NCBI GenBank assembly: GCA_009760885.1
Contig: CM019713.1
Location: 28,058,927-28,122,926 of the forward strand
Origin: Achatina immaculata
Lineage: Eukaryota; Mollusca; Gastropoda; Stylommatophora; Achatinidae
Direction of reading: 5' to 3'
DNA length: 64,000 nucleotides
This document shows positions 1 to 12,242 of this stretch, piece by piece. The position numbers and the translations under genes are program-made. The notes beneath the pieces were generated by a model that did no database searches, had not been told where the DNA came from, and saw only the letters and a program-made list of their open reading frames with translations. Each line of letters begins with the position of its first letter. Position 1 is the first letter of the stretch.

Positions 1-960
1 CGCCTTTCTTTTCATGACATGCCAAACAAAAATGTATCCATTTATGTTACATTTCAGTCTTTCCCTACACGACTGTGCTACTATTTGTTTGCATACATTT
101 CTGCGTTATTTTGTGTTACTGGGCAGAATTCTGATGTAACGTACCATGAAAGAGCAAGTCTGTGCCTTCTTTCTTGGTTTTCCCAAAAGAAAAACAGGCA
201 GTTATGTGGCACAAGAGCCTGATGTGTGAGTTCAGGACGAACGTTGCCTCATTTTGCGACTGTGAGGCTTGTAAGATGTCTCTCCTGTCGGGGAAAACAT
301 CAACAAATCTTTAAACATTAGTACAGAAGCACACACGCTTATCTGCATCATCATCATTATTATTATACGTTATCACCATCTTGGCAGAAAAAAAAGAAGA
401 TTAAGAGAAAGGGTAGGAAGAGAAATGTGATGATACCGACTTTGAAGAAGAAGAAGAAGAAGTTCTGCATACCATACGAGTCAGAAAAAAAAACGAATAA
501 ATGAAATCCTCTGCTTCTCTGCGAAGCCACGGTTGGCCCACGTTTTTATGCCCCGCTCCTCCAATGTAATAACTAGATATCCAATATCTCGCCTGGCCTG
601 TAATGGCGCAATTATTGGCTCCTTTCAGGCCCGTTTATGTTAGCTCACGTGTGGTGAATATTCATGACCCAAATTATAGAAAGAAGAAGAAGAAATCCTC
701 CTCAGGGATAAATCGAGAGTGTTCTCCGAGTGGCAAAGGTGAAACAGGACTTGGGATATTTATGCTTTTCGAAGAAAAAAAAAAATAAAGGGAGTGCGTC
801 TTGAGAAGGGATCAGAAATAGAAACTGAGATATATGGGTTGGGTTTCAAGACAAGAAGCAAGCCGTCAGACTAGTCTAGTTGTATGTGCAAGATATGGAG
901 GAGGCAGAAACAAGGGGCAAGCCAAGACAAGGATGGGGAAGCAGTGTCGAAGGTCTAAGA
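1..960. other. Unassigned AT-rich sequence, no gene seen
   Basis: I see no convincing gene here. There is a short GAA run near 447-462 and scattered A-runs. The open frames in this stretch are short and resemble nothing I recognise. Confidence 0.5.
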
Positions 961-968
961 GAGAGCCA

Positions 969-970
<2 letters not shown>

Positions 971-1013
<43 letters not shown>

Positions 1014-1275
1014 TGTATATATAAGGATGGGCCTTGAAGGCCTTGAAGGCGTACGATGCTGGAAAGAGAGAGAGAGAGAAGGGAGAAAGGGAAAGAGAGA
1101 AAGAAGAAGAAGACGAAGTCACATCATGATTGAATACATTTTAAGTTAGGCTACGTTTGTTCTTACTGCATACAAACCAAACTCTCCTGTCACATGTCCC
1201 AGTGGTAGCAAACCGTGCTACAAAGAGAGAAAGATAAGAGAAGAGAAAGAGACCGAGAGAGAGAGAGAAAGAAAG
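971..1275. repeat. GA-rich simple repeats
   Basis: (GA)n runs at 971-1012, about 1063-1105 and 1238-1275, separated by purine-rich sequence. The Arg/Glu-rich frames across it are products of the dinucleotide and not genes. Confidence 0.9.
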
Positions 1276-1369
1276 ATAAGAAACCGTGTCACACATGCCT
1301 AAATGAGACAGGGATTTAAGTGTGTCCCGGTGTTTGCAGATCCCTGAGAAGTTTGGATGAGCATCGTCC

Positions 1370-2325
1370 CATCATCTGGGTTTGTCTCAGAATACAGAGA
1401 CCTACATCACTAAAATTTGTCCCATCATCTGAGTTTGTCTCAGAATACAGAGACCTACATCACTACAATTTCTCCCATCATCTGGGTTTGTCTCAGAATA
1501 CAGAGACCTACATCACTACAATTTGTCCCATCATCTGAGTTTGTCTCAGAATACAGAGACCTACATCACTACAATTTCTCCCATCATCTGGGTTTGTCTC
1601 AGAATACAGAGACCCACATCACTAAAATTTCTCCCGTCATCTGGGCTTCTCTCAGAATACAGAGACCTACATCACTACAATTTGTCCCATCATCTGGGTT
1701 TGCCTCAGAATACAGAGACCTACATCACTACAATTTGTCCCGTCATCTGAGTTTGTCTCAGAATACAGAGACCCACATCACTACAATTTGTCCCATCATC
1801 TGAGTTTGTCTCAGAATACAGAGACCTACATCACTAAAATTTCTCCCATCATCTGAGTTTGTCTCAGAATACAGAGACCTACATCACTACAATTTGTCCC
1901 ATCATCTGGGTTTGCCTCAGAATACAGAGACCTACATCACTAAAATTTCTCCCATCATCTGAATTTGTCTCAGAATACAGAGACCCACATCACCCAGATT
2001 CTTTTCATCATCTGGGTTTGTCTCAGAATACAGAGACCCACATCACTCAAATTCTTTTCATCATCTGGGTTTGCCTCAGAATACAGAGACCTACATCACT
2101 ACAATTTCTCCCATCATCTGGGTTTGTCTCAGAATACAGAGACCCACATCACTCAAATTCTTTCCATCATGTGGGTTTGTCTCAGAATACAGAGACCCAC
2201 ATCACTCAAATTCTTTCCATCTTGTGGGTTTGTCTCAGAATACAGAGACCCACATCACCCAGATTCTTTTCATCATATGGGTTTGTCTCAGAATACAGAG
2301 ACCCACATCACTCAACCCAGCATCA
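1370..2325. repeat. 53-bp minisatellite, about 18 copies
   Basis: The core CTCAGAATACAGAGAC recurs every 53 bp from about 1389 to 2300 (18 occurrences counted). Because 53 is not a multiple of 3, all three forward frames read through the array as one rotating 53-residue period. The last third carries a distinct subtype (CCAGATTCTTTTCATC / CTCAAATTCTTTCCATC), so two sequence blocks were amplified. Confidence 0.95.
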
Positions 2326-2330
2326 TCATC

Positions 2331-3078
2331 ACTTCCTGTCATATGTAGCCATCATCGCCGAGGCGAAGATCAAAGAGCCTGTACCCAGAATTCAGAGCGC
2401 AGACACTCAGCGGAAGTGTGCGCCACGTGAAGGCTTGTGGGAATGCTTTTTTTTTATTACCTGAACATCAGTATCTTTCTAGGTCAGATACCTGTGATTA
2501 TTAATAGATGAAAGCTGGAAAAAAGGCAGTTTAAAACAGATCAAATATAAAGGTAGAGTCTCCCCCCTCCCTTTTTTTTCGTGTCCTGTATCATGGGTTA
2601 TATAGGCTAGAGACTGATTTGAAAAAAAGTTTTTTAAATTATTGACTGGTCGTAACCGAGTTAAAAATGACGGCATCAGAAATGAATTTTTCATTTAAAA
2701 CTAAAGATGGCTTAGCGTGATACAGAAATGATGAATGTGTCACAGAAGACTTCAAAATATCATTTGTTGCTCTTTGTGACCGAAAAAAAAATGGCTTTCT
2801 GATTAATATTTCTTGAACAAAATTTGCTAAATTTTCCAGTAAATTGTTTTCATTCTGAGAGTGATGTGTATTACCGCAGCTGTGTTCTTGTGTTTATGTT
2901 TACTGGAACTGGATATATTAGGACACAATGATGAATGCAGTCCTATGGTAGCAAAAAAGGCTTCTAGTGGATAATGTGTTACTACCCTTAGTTTTATTGA
3001 ACCGGTCCACGCACTTAAGAGTGCTGATATAAGCGCCACACATGACCCCGTTTCCTAAATCCTGCCCAAAGTGAAGCC
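2331..3078. other. Unassigned AT-rich spacer
   Basis: Lies between two minisatellites. It holds T- and A-runs and short open frames only. No gene or recognisable element seen. Confidence 0.5.
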
Positions 3079-3573
3079 CAAGTACCCCATTCTCTACAGC
3101 TGGTACCCATTCTCTACAGCTAGTACCCATTCTCTAGAGCTGGTACCCATTCTCTACAGCTAGTACCAATTCTCTAGAGCTGGTACCCATTCTCTACAGC
3201 TAGTACCCATTCTCTAGAGCTGGTACCCATTCTCTACAGCTAGTACCCATTTCTACAGCTAGTACCCATTCTCTACAGCTAGTACCCATTCTCTACAGCT
3301 AGTAGCCATTCTCTAGAGCTGGTGCCCATTCTCTACAGCTAGTACCCATTCTCTAGAGCTAGTAGCCATTCTCTAGAGCTGGTGCCTATTCTCCACAGCT
3401 GGTACCCATTCTCCATAGCTGGTACCATTCTCCACAGCCGGTACCCATTCTCTACAGCTGGTACCCATTCTCTACAGCTGGTACCCATTCTCTACAGCTG
3501 GTACCCATTCTCTACAGCTAGTACACATTCTCTACAGCTAGTACCCATTCTCCACAGCTGGTAGCCATGCGGC
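3079..3573. repeat. 20-bp minisatellite, about 25 copies
   Basis: Unit TACCCATTCTCTACAGCTAG (20 bp) with alternating CTACAGCTAG and CTAGAGCTGG halves, giving many AGCT and GGTACC sites. Unit lengths vary by 1 bp at 3250 and 3425, which breaks any frame. Confidence 0.95.
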
Positions 3574-3729
3574 GCCTCTGTGCGGAAATGATACATCCGC
3601 TCTGGCCGTGAAAGACGAGGGCAATTGATTTAAATTTACTGCATTTTACTTCGGCCAGGCGGTGAGTTAAACATCTCTCATTCCCTCTCTTCCTCCCCCC
3701 TCTCTCTCCATGATTATTATGCCCATTAA

Positions 3730-3880
3730 CACATGCTGAATGACCGTGACTGAGTGGAAAGCTGTGTGATGAAGGGCAGAATGTTAGACGGGCCTGTGTG
3801 CCCAATTCTTAACCCTTTGAAAATAAAGTACGCGTATGTTCGTCCGTTCGTTCGTTCTCTCTTTTTCCACTGTGCGTGTG
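3730..3880 (+). repeat. Short retroposon tail, copy 1
   Basis: Contains GATGAAGGGCAGAATGTTAG and GCCCAATTCTTAACCCTTTG, then AAAATAAAG and a (GTTC)n run. The same block occurs inverted at 11976-12076 and, more diverged, at 15890-15995. Three copies ending in AATAAA plus a tetranucleotide tail indicate the 3' end of a SINE or LINE. Family unknown. Confidence 0.6.
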
Positions 3881-4065
3881 TGTGTATGTGTGTGTGTGTA
3901 TGTGTTCATGTGCACACTTGCCCCTTCTGAAGCTGTTTGATTTCGCTGAATTCCTTGATGAACTCGAAGACCCTGAACACGCTTTGTTTTTCTAAAGATT
4001 GTTTGGCTTTGTATTTCCAGTATACTTTTTTTTTTTTTTTGTAATGCCAGCCTGTGACAACTTTA

Positions 4066-4705
4066 TTATCCACTCCCAGGTGACTTATAATTAATCTACT
4101 CCCAGGTGACTTATAATTAATCTACTCCCAGGTGACTTATAATTAATCTACTCCCAGGTGACTTATAATTAGTCTACTCCGCAAGTGACTTATAATTAGT
4201 GTACTCCGCAAGTGACTTATAATTAGTCTCCTACCAGGTGACTTATAATTAGTCTACTCCGCAAGTGACTTATAATTAGTCTACTCACAGGTGACTTATA
4301 ATTAATCTACTCCGCAAGTGACTTATAAATAGTCTACTCCGCAAGTGACTTATAATTAGTTTCCTCCCTAGTGACTCATAATTAGTCTACTCCCAGGTGA
4401 CTTATAATTAGTCTACTCCGCAAGGGACTTATAATTAGTCTACTCCGCAAGTGACTTATAATTAGTCTACTCCGCAAGGGACTTATAATTAGTCTACTCC
4501 CAGGTGAGTTATAATTAGTCTACTCCGCAAGTGACTTATAATTAGTCTACTCCGCAAGTGACTTATAATTAGTCTATTCCCAGGTCACTTATAATTATTC
4601 TACTCCCAGGTCACTTATAATTAGTCAACTCCCAGGTGACGTATAATTAGTCTACACCTAGGTCACTTATAATTAGTCTACTCCCAGGTGACTTATAATT
4701 AGTCT
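4066..4705. repeat. 26/27-bp minisatellite, about 24 copies
   Basis: Core GTGACTTATAATTAGTCTAC. Two interspersed subtypes differ in the linker: CCCAGGTGAC (26 bp) and CCGCAAGTGAC (27 bp). The first copies are pure CCCAGGTGAC, and mixing of subtypes rises downstream. Confidence 0.95.
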
Positions 4706-4867
4706 GAGATTGAACCGGAGAGTCATTTTTTTTTGGGGGGAGGGGATATTTTTCTGCAAATTTGGCTTCATAGTTGTTGTTTTTTCAGCTAAATTATTGT
4801 TACTTTACAATCCTCTTTCCTTTAGTTGAAATACTGGCTTAAAGTAATATTGGTTGGTTTTGTTATG

Positions 4868-5015
4868 GTTTCTGCTGCCATGTTTTGTTACGCTTTCTTC
4901 TGCCATGTTTTGTTACGTTTCCTGCTGCCATGTTTTGTTACGTTTTCTTCTGCCATGTTTTGTTACGTTTTCTGCTGCCATGTTTTGTTACGCTTTCTGC
5001 TGCCATGTTTTGTAA
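4868..5015. repeat. 25-bp minisatellite, about 6 copies
   Basis: Unit TGCCATGTTTTGTTACG plus TTTCTGCTG or TTTCTTCTG. Open in two frames (Cys/Phe-rich) only because the unit lacks stops. Confidence 0.9.
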
Positions 5016-5360
5016 TACTAATAATTCTAATCACAATTACTCCTTTGCTCTAATTTCAGTAGCACATCTTCTCTAAAACACCAGTCTCCCCCCCCCCCTT
5101 GATCACTTAAACATTTAACTGTATCGTGTCACAGATCGGGATTTTCCACCTGGTTGCCTGCTGATGGCATCATGCCATCGAGGCCTTTTGTAGTGGGCGA
5201 GGTTATTATGAAAATATAATTTGTTTATAATTAAACGGAATCATGAACATTTCCTAAGCTACTCAATTATTTTCACATGTTTAAGTAAACTGGCAAAAAC
5301 TAGTGGACTTAGAATCTGGTGGCCATTCGATTTCCTCAAGCAGCTGTTGCCCTTGTGACC

Positions 5361-5755
5361 ATTAAAGTTTGATACCCCAGTTATACATAGTTTAAGTGCC
5401 ACTGAAGTTCAACACCTTAGCTATAGATTATTTGAGGGCTAGTGAAATTCGACACTCCAGTTATAGATCGTTTGAGGGGCATTGAAGTTCGACACCCCAG
5501 GTATAGATCGTTTGAGGGCTACTGAAGTTTGACACCCCAGCTATAGATCATTTGAGGGCCACTGAAGTTCGACACTCCAGCTATAGATCATTTGAGGGCC
5601 ACTGGAGTTCGACACCCCAGCTATAGATCATTTGAGGGCCACTGGAATTCGACACCCCAGCTATAGATCATTTGGGGGCCAGTGAAATTCGACACTCCAG
5701 CTGTAGATCATTTGGGGGCCAGTGAAATTCGACACTCCAGCTGTAGATCATTTGC
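5361..5755. repeat. 40-bp minisatellite, about 10 copies
   Basis: Core TTCGACACCCCAGCTATAGA followed by TCATTTGAGGGCCACTG. The left-most copies are the most diverged and the right-most most alike, so the array looks polarised. Confidence 0.93.
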
Positions 5756-5809
5756 CCCTCAGGTTAAGATCAAAACTGTCAAGAAAATGCATCTCTTCTG
5801 ATAAGGTAC

Positions 5810-6386
5810 TAGACTTTTTGAAGTGTTGAGAACTGCTGTGGCTAGAGTGAACCTAGATTTTCTAAAATGTTGAGAACTGCTGTGGGCTAGAATGAACATA
5901 GACTTTCTAAAATGTTGAGAACTGCAGTGGCTAGAGTGAACCTAGACTTTCTAAAATGTTGAGAACTGCTGTGGCTAGAGTGAACCTAGACTTTCTAAAA
6001 TGTTGAGAACTGCTGTGGCTAGAGTGAACATAGACTTTCTAAAATGGTGAGAACTGCTGTGGCTAGAGTGAACCTAGACTTTCTAAAATGTTGAGAACTG
6101 CTGTAGCTAGAGTGAACCCTAGACTTTCTAAAATGTTGAGAACTGCTGTAGCTAGAGTGAACCTAGACTTTCTAAAATGTTGAGAACTTCTGTAGCTAGA
6201 GTGAACCTAGACTTTCTAAAATGTTGGGAACTGCTGTAGCTAGAGTGAACCTAGACTTTCTAAAATGTTGAGAACTGCTGTAGCTAGAGTGAACCCTAGA
6301 CTTTCTAAAATGTTGAGAACTGCTGTAGCTAGAGTGAACCTAGACTTTCTAAAATGTTGAGAACTGCTGTGGCTAGAGTGAACCAC
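5810..6386. repeat. 44/45-bp minisatellite, about 13 copies
   Basis: Core CTTTCTAAAATGTTGAGAAC followed by TGCTGTGGCTAGAGTGAACC. Subtypes GTGGCTAG and GTAGCTAG are blocked, and a 1-bp insertion (AACCCTAG) appears in two units. It starts about 55 bp after the 40-bp array. Confidence 0.95.
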
Positions 6387-8090
6387 TAAATGACAAGCCG
6401 CCCTCTTTTGTCACTGTTCACTGAATTTAACCGTCGGGAGAGGGGGAGGGGCAGGGGGGAGGTGGAAGAGTAATGCTCAATCTCTTGGTCTTGCAGCCAG
6501 TTTAAGCTAAGAGGATTTTGCGAGAGATGGGGGGGGGGGGGATGTCAGTGCTAGAGCACACACACACACACACACGCGGGACGTACTTTAGACGAAATGG
6601 AAGAATGCTGGGAACTGCCGGGAGAGAAAGAAGGTGTTAAGACACTAATAGAAAGCAGAAGAAGGATAAATGAGAGTGGATTTGGTGAAATTTCAGAATA
6701 TTTTTTTAAATTAAATTTTTGAAGAAGTTTTCTGCCGAATATTTGTTTATGTGTTCGGGTAGTTGGCAGGCGGAAGGTTGCCAATCACTGCAGGCATCCA
6801 GAACGTAATTTATGCTTCTAGTCAGGCATTCAGTTCAGATTTCTCCCGCCTTCAGGTTACGATATTCTTCCTCCTCCAGGAATGCCCTGAGAACGTGGGC
6901 GAGAGAACAGTTCAGTCGCAGCAAGTGGAATTCCCATGCGGAGGCAGTTCTCTGTAGTGAAAAGATGTGAGGAAACTGATATCTGATACATCACTTCTTA
7001 AGTTTTTTCTTTTACTATCTGCAAGGTGAGGCACACCACAACCATTTGTTCATAAAGCTAAGGAATAACAGATGTTCACGTAAAGGTAAAAAAAAAAGAA
7101 ATAATTTCTCGTATCGGAAAACTTTCATAAGTGGGTTTTAAAAAAAAGGAGTTCAAATTTTCATCGACGTACGGGCAATTTTTTTTTCAACATGTTTTTT
7201 TTTCTATTTTTATCACTCTTTTAAAAAAACAAAAACGCTTTGTATTTCCCCGCGTCAGGTGTAAAAATGTGGTTATTTTGACCTCATTCTACCAAAATTT
7301 TTTCTGTTTTTTTTGTAGAGTTCACAACTTGAAAGTAAACATCCGACCTTCGACTTAGTACCTCTGCTCCAATCAAATGGTTATCAACTGTTCTGTTAAT
7401 GTCGCTTATACAATGCCGGACTTTTTTTTTCTTCTTCTTCTGTACAACTGTTTTCATTTATGTATTCATACGCGCTGTGCAGTTCTACTTTAGAAATGTG
7501 TTGCAGATTAACAAACAGCCGTGTTTGTGAGACATTAGATACTTTACTGTAGGTGATGCTATGCTTTAGTGTGAGTTATGTAGTGTCAGATATTGTATAT
7601 CACGAGATCATAACAGGCCCATCGCACACCTGCAGGGTGGGGCGTAATTTGTGAGGAAATATTTCGTGAAAGATGTATCGTGTTCCTTTGTTCTTTATCA
7701 GTGAACATATCAGTGTCATACAGGATGTTGAAATGAGATGGGGGTTTTTTTTATGGGAAGGATTGCTGTTTTACGCTTTGTAGCTTGTTTGTGATGTTGT
7801 GTCTCAAGATATTATCTCGGTAATTACACGCATCAGTGACCACGGGCGAAACATTTCGTTTTAGACATTGGCAGTTCGTTAAGGATTGTTATTTTATGAG
7901 GGTGCTACAACTTAAGCTGAATTTATATACTGCAACTTGTTCTCGAATGTGAATTAGAGAAAGAAGCTGAAGTTTTAGATTTTTTGAGTATTTATTTTTT
8001 TATTCCTTCTACATTAGAACTGTAATGTGATGAAGATACATGATATTCTGTTCTGGGTTAGAAACACATAAGCTTGTAACTTGGCTTGTA
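6387..8090. other. Unassigned non-coding stretch with simple repeats
   Basis: Contains a G-run near 6530, (CA)n at 6556-6575, and many T- and A-runs (7080-7440). An open frame at 6763-6957 has no recognised domain and no clear splice sites. No gene or element called. Confidence 0.45.
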
Positions 8091-8094
8091 TTTG

Positions 8095-8815
8095 GATTAT
8101 AAACATCGTTGACGTGAGCGAGGTTATTTACTTCTTCGAGGATTATAAACATCACTGAAGCTAAATCGTCGGGTTATTTACTTTTACGAGGATTAAAAAC
8201 ATCATTAAAGCTAAAGCGCTAATTTATTCGCTTCTATGAAGATTATAACCGTCACTGAAATTAAACTCGCCAGGTTATTTACGTATACGAGAATTAGAAA
8301 CATAACTGAATTTAAAACGTTAGGTTATTTACTTCTACGAGGATTAGAAACATCACTGAATTTAAAACGTTAGGTTATTTACTTCTACGAGGATTAGAAA
8401 CATCACTGAATTTAAAACGTTAGGTTTTTTACTTCTACGAGGATTAGAAACATCACTGAATTTAAAACGTTAGGTTATGTACTTCTACGAGGATTAGAAA
8501 CATCACTGAATTTAAAACGTTAGGTTTTTACTTCTACGAGGATTAGAAACATCACTGAATTTAAAACGTTAGGTTATTTACTTCTACGAGGATTAGAAAC
8601 ATCACTGAATTTAAAACGTTAGGTTTTTTACTTCTACGAGGATTAGAAACATCACTGAATTTAAAACGTTAGGTTATTTACTTCTACGAGGATTAGAAAC
8701 ATCACTGAATTTAAAACGTTAGGTTTTTTACTTCTACGAGGATTAGAAACATCACTGAATTTAAAACGTTAGGTTTTTTACTTCTACGAGGATTAGAAAC
8801 ATCGCATAAGCTATA
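8095..8815. repeat. 50-bp minisatellite, about 14 copies
   Basis: Core ATCACTGAATTTAAAACGTT followed by AGGTTATTTACTTCTACGAGG. The first four units (8095-8290) are strongly diverged and the rest near-identical. One more degenerate unit follows an A-run at 8865-8915. Old edges around a homogenised centre are the usual pattern of array growth. Confidence 0.95.
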
Positions 8816-8936
8816 GCATTATTTTGTGGTCACTGCTGCCCGCCAAAAAAAAAAAAAAAACAACATCACTGAAGCCACATCGTCAAAGTTTTTGACTCCT
8901 ATGCGGATTAGAAAGGCCATCAGACTTTCATCACAG

Positions 8937-9152
8937 CGACCGCTCAATCCTGGATACTTCTGGCTCTACATCGTTCCATGCCGGTCCCAGTCGAAGTAGT
9001 TTTTCCTACGGCCGCCGGCTTCATGGATTTAAGCAAGCTCAAGGATGCCAAGCTAGGCCCCGCCGGCGCTTCGGGGGATCGGCCAAGGATTTACATGTCC
9101 AGCAGAAGTCAGAAGCTCGTAGTCGTCTTTCCCAACGGGGAGGTTGTTGAGG
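8937..9152 (+). CDS. Candidate coding exon, unknown protein
   Basis: An open, GC-rich segment in AT-rich surroundings. From the ATG at 8978 it encodes about 58 residues with balanced composition, including FMDLSKLKDAKLGPAG and SQKLVVVFPNGEVVEG. It ends at a good splice donor, GAGG|GTAAGC (exon end 9152, phase 1), and the frame soon turns low-complexity and A-rich after that. The frame is open upstream to 8912, with an acceptor-like TTTCATCACAG at 8926-8936; a second AG at 8987-8988 could also serve. I do not recognise a family. It could be a first or internal exon of a host gene. It could also be a chance open frame, but codon-like composition plus the donor argue against that. No partner exon is evident downstream. 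Confidence 0.4.
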
Positions 9153-10260
9153 GTAAGCGAAACCCTGTCTTCACATTTGTTTTAAAAACAAAAAAAAAAG
9201 AAAATGTCTGCTATGCAAAACACTCGTTATACCTCGCAATTTGGTGTCGTTCATGCACGTTTCAGATGTTCGTTTTCAAACTTCGAATTCTCATTATTAA
9301 TCACGTGACCTGTCTGTCGACAAATGTAGATCATGGTCTTCTGTTATATATGGCTACTATGTAATCAGATAATGTGTCATATTTTTTTTAACCCTTATCC
9401 ATTTTTTTTCCCTTGCATGCATTTTCTTTGTGTGGCCATTTTCTCTTTTGTCCTTGACCGTCTTGTTACAGTTTCGAAGAATTATTTCCGATGTTTATTC
9501 ATTAGTTTAAACTTTTCTTAAATTTCTTTTTTTTTTCCTTCTTTTTTTTAGTGATTATCCAAGATATGTGACATATGTAACAAGAGTCATATTTTTGCGT
9601 TTCCAGTTTCATCTGTTTGTTTAAAGTTTTAATGTCATAGAAATTTAAAGTTTTAATGTCATAGTTTTAACTTGAGTTAAATTCAGACAGAAACGTTCAT
9701 TTTTTACAGAGCAGTGTTTCCTTTACTCGAGTTTTATTTAGACAGAAACGTTCATTTCTTACAGAATACTGTTTATTTAACTCGAGTTAAATTCAGACAG
9801 ACATGTTCCTTTGTTGCAGAACAGTGTTTCTTGAAAATGTATGAACGAGTTGAACTGCTGCTGGGAGAGTAGAGACAGGTGGATTAAAAACTAGGAAAAC
9901 GGCAATGAAAGGCCTTTAAACCACTCCAGCATATCGTCAACAGGGCTTTTGTCTGGGATTGATGGCAAGTTCTCGACCAGATCTGTACTGACAGTCTGAA
10001 ACTTAATATTTCCTTCAATTGCATTTTTAAGCAGAACTGAGAGATAAAACTGATCAGTCGCGGAAGAAAAAGCTGCTGACTTACATCTTGTATTGTTTAA
10101 TCGGAACTAATGCTGAGGGGTTTGTACATGATGTAAGAGAAATATTTCTCTTATATTTAGCTCTTATATAACAAAAAATATCCTAGATAATATACCGTAC
10201 TCCGTGACCAAGTTAATATTAAGTGTATTAATTATTAGGAGGAAATAATATAACACCCGC
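9153..10260. other. Non-coding, intron-like stretch
   Basis: T-rich sequence after the exon candidate. It includes three imperfect ~58-bp copies around CAGACAGAAACGTTCATTTC and ACTCGAGTT at 9670-9835, and a doubled TTTAAAGTTTTAATGTCATAG at 9625-9664. No gene seen. Confidence 0.5.
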
Positions 10261-10261
10261 G

Positions 10262-10440
10262 CTGATAGGTTTCTTATGATTTTTCTTATACTTCTCTTAT
10301 ATTTCTCTTATACTTCTCTTATATTTATATTATATTTCTCTTATACATCCCTTATATTTATCATATACTTCTCTTATACTTCTATTATATTTCTCTCATA
10401 GGTCTCTTACATTTCTCTTATAGGTCTCTTATATTTCTGT
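10262..10440. repeat. TTATATTTCTC short tandem repeat, block 1
   Basis: Imperfect 11-12 bp repeats of CTTATATTTCTC and CTTATACTTCTC. A second block of the same motif lies at 11523-11645, about 1.1 kb away. Confidence 0.85.
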
Positions 10441-11522
10441 TTTACTGTAAACTTAGCGGTTGCTTAAGTTACAACAAGGGATGAATTTGGTGTGGGATAT
10501 GACCAAAACCCAGCTGTTTCCTCAGTTCCACGGCCTAATGTACTACCGTGCTGGGTGGCCAGGTTTCAACATCTCCCACGAACGACAACCCCAGGTTACA
10601 CCTCCCCAGAATACTGTGTGTCAGTTGCCATCATGTTGCATATACCACAACATACACCAACACTCACTACACATAACCAAGTCAGCCATTAACTACATGA
10701 ACGTTTTATTACTCAAACTACGTGGACCCTGGTAGTCATAGGTTCAATACATAACACAGAACACCCAACACATATCATACGATATTAACAGGCATGACGT
10801 CAATGTAAGGCATTAACTCTTGACTAAATAACTAAAGAACCAGGTAACCGGGGCCTTGGGTATCCTGCCCCTCCATCACAATACACATTACACATCTCCA
10901 AGTGTGCCAGCGTACTATGAAAACTGCAGCCAATGCTGCGAATCTACATCACTATCTCTTAACGAAGTAATCCATGCGCCTATGCACGTCTTCATCACGC
11001 AGCTGCCTCTGCTGGAAAATCTCCTCCTCCCCTACCTGAAATACCACATGTGCTAACGCACTAATAATCACACAGCGACCTTGCTGTGTTCTCTCCACCT
11101 CTCCACGAATTCACCAGCGCTACTGCACCTCTTGATGCAGCTGTTGCTGCCAGGATACGTATATACAAATACATATTGAAACACATATAATATCCACATG
11201 AAATAACATCATTATGACATCAACACGTGCCATTCAATAGAACAATAATCATCATGAATCACCGAGATATGTCTCTATATGATCGTGAATTCAACATGCA
11301 CATTCTGCACGTTACACAGATATATGAACACATAATATGAGGACGGCTGGGCGAAGTATTCCATATAAATCGCAATACAGACTTGCCCCGCCGTATTCCA
11401 TTAGCTCAACTCTTCTCTTCAGCTCTTTGCTCGATATATATGACCTGCCACCCCCGTATCACGTCAGCGGTGACGCTTCGTCCAGCGTCGTACACCCCGC
11501 CAGCCTTGCGTGTTCGTTCACA
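10441..11522. other. Complex sequence splitting two matching repeat blocks
   Basis: About 1.08 kb with few homopolymers and an A/C-rich plus strand, unlike its neighbours, lying between two blocks of the same TTATATTTCTC repeat. Short open frames show no known domain. It could be an insertion (for example a solo LTR or non-autonomous element) into an older array, but I could not find matching terminal repeats or a target duplication. Confidence 0.3.
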
Positions 11523-11645
11523 ATACTTCTCTTATATTTCTCTTATCTTTCTCTTATATTTCTCTTAAACTTCTTTTATATTTCTCTCATAGCTCTCCTA
11601 TATTTCTCTGATATGTCTCTTATATCTCTCTTATACTTCTCTTTA
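11523..11645. repeat. TTATATTTCTC short tandem repeat, block 2
   Basis: Same motif and strand as the block at 10262-10440. Confidence 0.85.
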
Positions 11646-11811
11646 GCCTTCAAAAGCTACTACCGGCTTCCCGGGCCTGCCCCCAGTTCGTGTTAGTGTG
11701 ACCCAGGCTGGCCTTCACCTCTAGCGCAGCGCCTCGGTGGCATATTGTCACACCATACTTTGCCCACACCTAACAATCCCCCTACATTTGTCCTGTTTCC
11801 GCCACTCAGGG

Positions 11812-11975
11812 AGACCCGGATGTAGGGCACGAGGACGACCAAGGAAAGTAGATGAGGTGAAAGATGCACTGAGGAAACATAACATGACAGCAACCCAGGC
11901 CTTTCACCTTGTTTCGGGTCGGTGTCTGAAAGTCTCTGTCACACTGATGGAATAGCAGACGAAGAGGAAGAAGAA
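11812..11975 (+). pseudogene. LINE 3'-end fragment with (GAA)n tail
   Basis: The frame from about 11814 reads RARGRPRKVDEVKDALRKH, then HNMTATQAFHLVSGR, and stops at a TAG just before GAA-rich sequence. A basic G-R-P-R run followed by a short helical tail is typical of the extreme C-terminus of many invertebrate LINE ORF2 proteins. Only this end survives, with no RT motifs. It runs into a (GAA)n/(GAAT)n tract and an inverted retroposon tail. Family not assigned. Confidence 0.5.
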
Positions 11976-12076
11976 GAATGAATGAATGAATGAATAATCT
12001 TTATTTTGCAGGGGTAAAGAATTGGGCACGCAGGCCCGTCTTACATTCTGCCCTTCATCATTCCATCTTTCATTCT
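11976..12076 (-). repeat. Short retroposon tail, copy 2
   Basis: The reverse complement matches 3765-3815 closely (GATGAAGGGCAGAATGTAAG, GCCCAATTCTTTACCCCTGC), ending in AAAATAAAGATTATTC and (ATTC)n. It sits between two GAA runs (11960-11978 and 12080-12103), as though inserted into, or extended as, a GAA microsatellite. Confidence 0.65.
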
Positions 12077-12242
12077 TCCCAGAAGAAGAAGAAGAAGAAG
12101 AAGAAACCGATGTGTTAAAATTTAGGGACTTTTTATCGTTTGGTTGCGTGCTCTTTTTTAACATTTATCACTAAATTATGTATACAGTAGCCTGATGCTG
12201 GCCGGGGAACATACGAAATAAGTAATGAGAATTTAAATAATG

